64,000 nucleotides of DNA from Callaeas wilsoni (Eukaryota > Chordata > Aves > Passeriformes > Callaeidae): positions 19,361-83,360 of the forward strand of contig VWPU01017436.1 of the NCBI GenBank assembly GCA_013398955.1, read 5' to 3'. Below are positions 58,196 to 64,000 of the stretch, in pieces. The stretch's first letter is position 1. Every line of letters begins with the position of its first letter. Both the position numbers and the translations under genes were made by a program. Below the pieces are notes generated by a model. That model had not been told where the DNA came from. It saw only the letters and a program-made list of their open reading frames with translations, and did not search any database.

Positions 58196-61100
58196 ACCAG
58201 AAAGACTTTGAATAAATGCACTCAGCATGGTACATCTGCCCTGTTTGCTCCTCAGGCATCTTGGCATCACTAGCAAACTGAGTTTTATGGTGGCAGTAGC
58301 AGGATTTTGAAGCAGAGTGGAGAGAGGGGAGGAGGGGCTCAGCCTCACTGCCTACTTTTCCTGCCCCTGCACAGGTAATGAAGCTCATCCATGGGCTGAG
58401 AGGAATTGGCTCAGCCCTTCCCAAGGTCCAGGGAAACCTTGTCTTCTCTAGCATCCTACCAAGTCTGACTTTGTCTTTTTAACATCATCAGTAAGAAAGT
58501 GGCTATGAAAATTTCAGGCAAGATTAAATCCTCATGATATGCAAGGGAAAAAACATGAGCAAACTACCACAAAAGATGTCTTTCCAAATACATATTTTGA
58601 CATCAGGATCCTGTCTGTTTTACCTGAACTGATATTAACCATTATTATTCCAAAATAGCTTTTTTCCCCAGGGTTATCAAGTCATGAGGGTTTGGGTGTG
58701 CTAGTTTGTGTTGAGAAGATGATTAAATAGAATGATCTAGCTCTTCCACCACCAATGACATACCTGGTGGGTTTTATATTTCTGTGCAGTTTTTGACAGG
58801 ATTAAATCTTTTAAAATCTGTTTGGTACTCTAGTTGCCTAGTTGCACGATGCTAAATTTCATCTCATTGGCATCTGATTATCGGTAAGCCAGAGGGAGGA
58901 ACTGGCATATAAACTGTACTGAAAATTTCTTTAATTTTTTGGATTTGAAAAAGAAATGATCAGTTAAATTACTTCCCTAGAAACAGTAAATATAGCTCTC
59001 AAATTGCATCCCTATATCCTAAATTGCATTCAAAGCCTAACTTTACAAAATCGAGGGGGAAAAACTGATTATTTTATGAATGCAGCATTAACAAAAAGGA
59101 TGGGAAATATGTTGGGCAGAGGAGGAGTAGCTGTTGCACTTCCTTTCCTTTATGGGAAAGGAAGATATTTCTCTCTATTTATTTTATCATATAATCAGCC
59201 TTTACACTTTTTAGTGAACTGTAACGAGTTTGAGACGTCAGTAGGAGTTTCTTACATTTATAACAGTCAATGCCTTTTCCTCCATTTGCTTGTTTGAAAA
59301 TGGCTTCTTTGTAGAACATCTCACTGTCTGAATTTCTTTAAATAAATGGAATATAGGCAGTTCAAGACATAGATAATAATGGATGTTAGATAATATCTTG
59401 GATACTGCAGCACAAATTGTAAGATGACTATATTCTGTCATGATGAATATTAGATAATGATACCTTGTCCCAAAAAGAATAACTTATTTTATTATTCAGA
59501 ATGATCTTATGAGCTCTTCAGATTCATGGGAAATAACTTAGTAGAAACCATGAACTATTCAGATTTTGCTGAATATTGTAATCACACTTGCATCATTCTT
59601 AATTATGAAGTCAAGAGACTGCCAAGAAAGAGACAGAGGCAGCATATAATAGCTTCCCATTAACTCTGTGCTGTTGGAGGGCTGGCACTGTGAGTGCCCT
59701 TGTATTGTGAGCTGACTTGGATGTTTTATGTGCCCCGTATTCTCTTTAGCACAGCTCTTCCAGATCTCTTGCATTGTCTGCCCAGCTATAGGCTTACGAC
59801 TTAAGAAGGTTTTCCTCGTGTATTTGCTGCTTAGAGCGAGTCAACAAAGCTGCTGGCCTCAGAGAGGCGGCAGCACTCAGGCCTCCCCACAGGATGGGTT
59901 AAAAATGCTCTGTCAGAACCAGCTCTGGCTAAAAGCTGTGGTATTTCCTGGTGGCTATGGCACTCTGCTGTCTCCTCTGGAGGGGAGTAACCAGCATTAT
60001 TTCCTGTGGAGCACCTTGGCCACGGGACTCTCATGGGAGAGCCCTCTCATGGGAGGTTCGTGTGTGTCCGGAGTGGTAATTTGACAAGAGGATGCTGTTG
60101 GTCGAGTAGGAGCACCGGGCACAGAAACCCAGAGTCTTGAGAAGTGTTTATAGGTCTGTGAGACAGATCCTTTAGATCTGAAATGCTCTAACCCTAGATT
60201 GGAAGGTGAAAATTTTTCATAGGAGAAAAGGAGCCCCACCATTTAGATTGCTGGTTTTGACCCAGATTACAGGATGATTACACAGATAAACCCCAACACT
60301 TCCAATCATTTTTGCAAAGGTCTCTGGAGAAACATATCCCTTTAAGGTGCTGCTTTTCTAAGCATGAGTAATGTGTTGTCTGGGGAGACAGTGAAAAACA
60401 AAAGGCATCCCACCCTATATGTTCTCCTTGGTGGCTCAGAGTGTTGCCACAGAAGATAACATGCTGGGAAGGACAAATGAATACGTGCAAAAGGAGAGAG
60501 CAATACGAGTCTGTAGGTTTACAGGTTCCAGATTATCACATCTTTGTATTTTATAGTGGAATGGGTTCAGAGACAACGTGATGTACATTGTTGAAGGGGT
60601 GGGTTTTTACCTTGGAGAAAAACAAGAGCCTCCCAGCAATGTTAATACAGGTTGTGTAGTCTCATTGTGAAATCTCCTAAGCTCCAATGGAGCTGTTGGT
60701 ACTACAAGAAACCACAAAACAATCAGGAGAGCTCTAGCTGCTTCTACAGCAAAGCAGCGTAAGAGGTTTACCGAATAGTCAACAAATATATTATGAAAGA
60801 CAGTAAGTGGTGCAGAATTCTCAGGAGTAGAGAGTAAATGATGAGAGGCATTTGTAGAAAGAAAGCATTTAAAGTGTAGATTTTAGGGCTCTGGCTGCAG
60901 ACAACTGATTCAATGATGCAAACCACAAGCAACGACCACAAATTCCATTCTGAATGTACCTTCCACATACTCATGGATATGGGGATGTGTATATTTATGT
61001 ATCCCAAAGGAGTCCCACCGGACTCCTTTCACTGTGGATGACAACGTTTGCTATTACCTTCCAGCCTCTTTGCTGAAATTTCAGGGATCTGGTCTTGGAA

Positions 61101-63649
61101 TTTTACATCAGCTCCAGAGACTTTTTGTTCTTAAAGTCCATATGGTGAAAGAAAACCTCTCCAAAATATTTTAGAGCCAGGGCTTAAACCTATTCCAGCT
61201 GTGCAGACCTGTCAGATTTTGTTCCAGGAATAGTTTCTGCTTAAAAGCCTATCTGGTCTGCATTGTCCTAGATTAGCTTGTTTGGTACATATGGAATTTG
61301 GAATATACAATAATGCCAGATTTTACAACACAGAATTTTTTAAAGGTGGGAGAAGCACAATAAAATTTCACCTCCTCAATAAAGCCTGAACTCATGCTAG
61401 TTCCCTCTTGGCAGACTAAGCAACACATTCTTGAGGAAAAATGTCAAAACCACTATTTTAAACTTAGGCAAAAAATTAAAGCAGGAGTAAATGTTATGGA
61501 GTACAAGAGTAAATATTGTACTTTTTACGAGCTCACAAAAACACAAAATTCCCTGTGTGGAGATAATTTTTTTGGGGATAGCTCCAGAGGGAAATTTCTT
61601 GCTGGTCTTTTCTTGCTGGATTTTCAAATAAATAGCAGTCCATGCAACCCTGTTTGGCTGAAGACAGCATGAGAAAAATACCTTGGAGAAATGGAGAAGA
61701 GAAGGAGAAAATGAAAGAAATCTTGGAGATATTCCCTTCATTTTCAGATCACTTCGAATTACATCCCATAAAACACTCTCAAAAAAACTTCAGGGAAGAG
61801 TGTATCTTTACTGAATTTTTTAGCACTTGCTATGTGGTTATGTAAGTACAGCACTGTAGTTAAGTGTACGTGCACTTATGTGTGTGAAGGTGCAGGTGTA
61901 TCTCTGGCTTTGAGATGTTTGCCTGTGACAAACCTGAACTTTTATTCCCAGAGCAAGATGACATGATATGAGATTAAAGAAGGTTTGCTGAGCTCTAGAA
62001 AATGTTGAACACTTTTGAAAGAAAAGGCAATGATATAGACAAATACACGTAGTGGACACAAGACTCATGGAAAAATTTGGGAAATTAATTGCTGTTGCAG
62101 TATCAGAGGAATAATATTTATGTTCTTCCATTTAATTCAGCTCTAGCTTTCCAGTGGCTCAGAGGCTTTGAAAAGATTCAAGTAGGGCCATAGTCCAGGT
62201 CTTTAGAGGAGGCTGAAGAACCTTGCAGTCTATGATTGGGGCAGGCCATATCATACTGATTTTTGCTAACTCATGATCCCTGTGATTCTGGTTTAGCTGT
62301 GTTAGGTGATTTCCATGGTGAACCAGAGCATCTCAAACCCTGTAGTGGTCTCGCCCAGCTGCAAGAGGCCATAGCAAAGAGGTAGTTGGTATCTGGAGAT
62401 TGATGAGAAGGGACACTTAGTTCCCCGGTGCTAGAGGCCATCCTCCACACAGCTACAATAACTTCAGAACACCTCACGTGGTATTTTTATAGCAACAGAC
62501 AAATATAGTCAGTCAGAGTCACCAGATCACGGGCAAAGTTGAGAAGTACTGGCTGCCTGACGGAGCTCCAGGCCACTAAACAGCAAATAATACATGTGAG
62601 GAAAAAAAATTCCACAGTGCACCTAGACAATTATGGGATCTAATTACTAGGAATTATACTAAAGAGCTTTCTTAAAACACCAACTCTGTGCTTTCCAGTG
62701 GTCAGAAAGGCAAATAAGCTGTTAGAAATTAATTAAGAAGGAAGGTGAGAACTGAAGAGGAAACATCTTTTTACCATTGTATAAGAACGTGCAGCTCTTA
62801 TATCTTGAACATTACTTTATTTAAGAAAAGAGTTACCTGAACTAGGGGACTGCACCAGAAAAGGGAAACAGGAATGACTTAGCACATGGAATAGCTTCTT
62901 CTTGAGTAGTCACTAACTGGATTAGGACTTCAGCTTGTAAAGAGACTAAGGAAGAAATAGGAAAAATCTATGGAATAGCAAAGGGGTGGAGAGGCAAGTG
63001 ATTATTTGTTGCTTCCCAGAGCATGGGACTTTGGAGGAAAGTCCTGTAGTACTGACTGCAGAAAGTGGGAAACATATGTTCAGGAAGAACCAGGACACAT
63101 ACAGAGTATTCTCACGTTCTTTCAGTGCCTGTTGACTGCTGTAGAGAAGATATAGGGATAAATAGGCTTCTTCTCTGACATGGTGTAGCTGTCTTTACAC
63201 CAAACCTAGCCATGAATCCAACCAGTGCTGTGTTCAATGTGAAAATTAGGAGTTCAGGCACAGGGATATGCCAAACAATTCAGAAATTATGGTTCCTCTG
63301 GCATAATGGATAGCCTCACATCATACAGGATTCATTTTAGGTTATTTGGGCTTCAACTATACCCTGCAGTGTGAATTTCATTATATCCGTGGAGTAAGTT
63401 TCACATCAGCTTTATCAGTGTCACATCAGCTTTGCAGTCAGCTTTCTCAGGATATCTGGGGACACCTAAGGGTTAAGGACTTTGTTTTAGCAATGTGCTG
63501 ATGACCCCACAGGTTTGGACCTTGAGTTTGATTTTTCTTCCCAAGACATCACTTATAGCAGGCCAGGCTTTGCTGCTGGTGTGTTGGGTGATTTGGTCAG
63601 GGGAGTAGGTGTATCTGGGCTAACACTGGCGCTAATAGCCCGGGTGGTT
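58196..63649. other. no firm feature
   Basis: Intergenic-looking sequence. There is a small duplicated motif CTCTCATGGGAG at about 60028-60056 and TCACATCAGCTTT twice at about 63401-63432. Openings of 118 codons (59728-60084, plus) and 114 codons (61397-61741, minus) have no support. Confidence 0.3.
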
Positions 63650-64000
63650 AAGTCCAGCAGAGCTGGCTGGTTTTTCAAGGATCACCTCCAAGTTTAAGAG
63701 TGGTCCATCCTGACAAGCAGGAAATAAAGAAAATGTGGCAGGAAATCTGTACGAGTGAACAAGCAGCTTATAAAAAAGACATTGGGAGTCTTGCAAAGGG
63801 CCACAAAGATGCTGAAAGGATTGGAACACTTGACATGAGAAGAGACTGAGAGGGCTGGGTCTGTTCAGCCTGAAGAACAGAAGACTCAGAGCAGGGGAAT
63901 CTTATCAATATGTATAAATACCTAAAGGGAGGATACAAAGATGAACCCAGGCTCTTCTCATTCTAATTTTGTGACAGGACAAAAGCAATGGGCTGTCTCG
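63650..64000 (+). mobile_element. CR1 LINE fragment, ORF2 3' part, cut by window end
   Basis: Sense CR1: GCTGGCTGGTTTTTCAAGGA and GGTCCATCCTGACAAGCAGG are followed, after an internal deletion, by GGGCCACAAAGATGCTGAAA, GGGCTGGGTCTGTTCAGCCT, ATCAATATGTATAAATACCT and GACAGGACAAAAGCAATGGG. These correspond to the C-terminal reverse-transcriptase region. The copy continues past the window. The left boundary is uncertain by some tens of bases. Confidence 0.85.

Noticed and set aside
1..64000. CRISPR arrays, tRNA or rRNA genes, bacterial mobile elements
   Set aside because: None seen; repeat spacing, composition and CR1 content indicate vertebrate nuclear DNA.

Overview
This window looks like ordinary nuclear DNA from a bird. 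It is about 60% A+T, has no bacterial-style gene packing, and carries at least six CR1 LINE fragments in both orientations. It also has a solo retroviral LTR with a clean 6-bp target-site duplication and a long interspersed repeat of a kind I remember from avian genomes. CR1 also occurs in crocodilians and turtles, so 'bird' is the most likely reading but not a proven one. There is no CRISPR array, operon, rRNA or tRNA that I can support.

Positions 1-32,000: the plus strand holds a series of short reading frames bounded by good splice signals. They look like internal exons of one large gene, or possibly two, that begins upstream of the window. The best are an exon encoding a coiled coil (813-980), one with a very strong acceptor and donor (16809-16883), and a 3' cluster (24616-31230) whose reading phases join well. 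Read together they suggest a coiled-coil protein followed by a long, mostly alpha-helical region. I could not match it to a protein family I know, so no gene symbol is given. Exon boundaries are inferred from splice consensus and reading frame only. I chose among alternative donors partly to keep the phases consistent, so the chain is a hypothesis. One otherwise good exon (10558-10680) has an in-frame TGA, so decay or a private mutation is possible. An exon-like stretch on the opposite strand lies at 7940-8017.

Positions 31,900-35,350 are rich in CR1: a minus-strand copy, a plus-strand 3' end, and a longer minus-strand copy that still shows a decayed reverse-transcriptase C-terminus. The predicted last plus-strand exon would run into the first of these copies.

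Positions 35,400-64,000 are gene-poor. Several AT-rich, low-repeat blocks dense in homeodomain-type core motifs (TAATTA, ATTAA, CAATTA) look like candidate conserved regulatory elements, though conservation cannot be judged from one sequence. The best coding candidate here is a minus-strand terminal exon at 43188-43380, with a strong acceptor, 63 open codons, a stop and an AATAAA 34 bases downstream. The rest is the 47.5-48.4 kb repeat, further CR1 pieces at 50.6, 57.6 and 63.7 kb, simple repeats, and sequence with nothing I can name.
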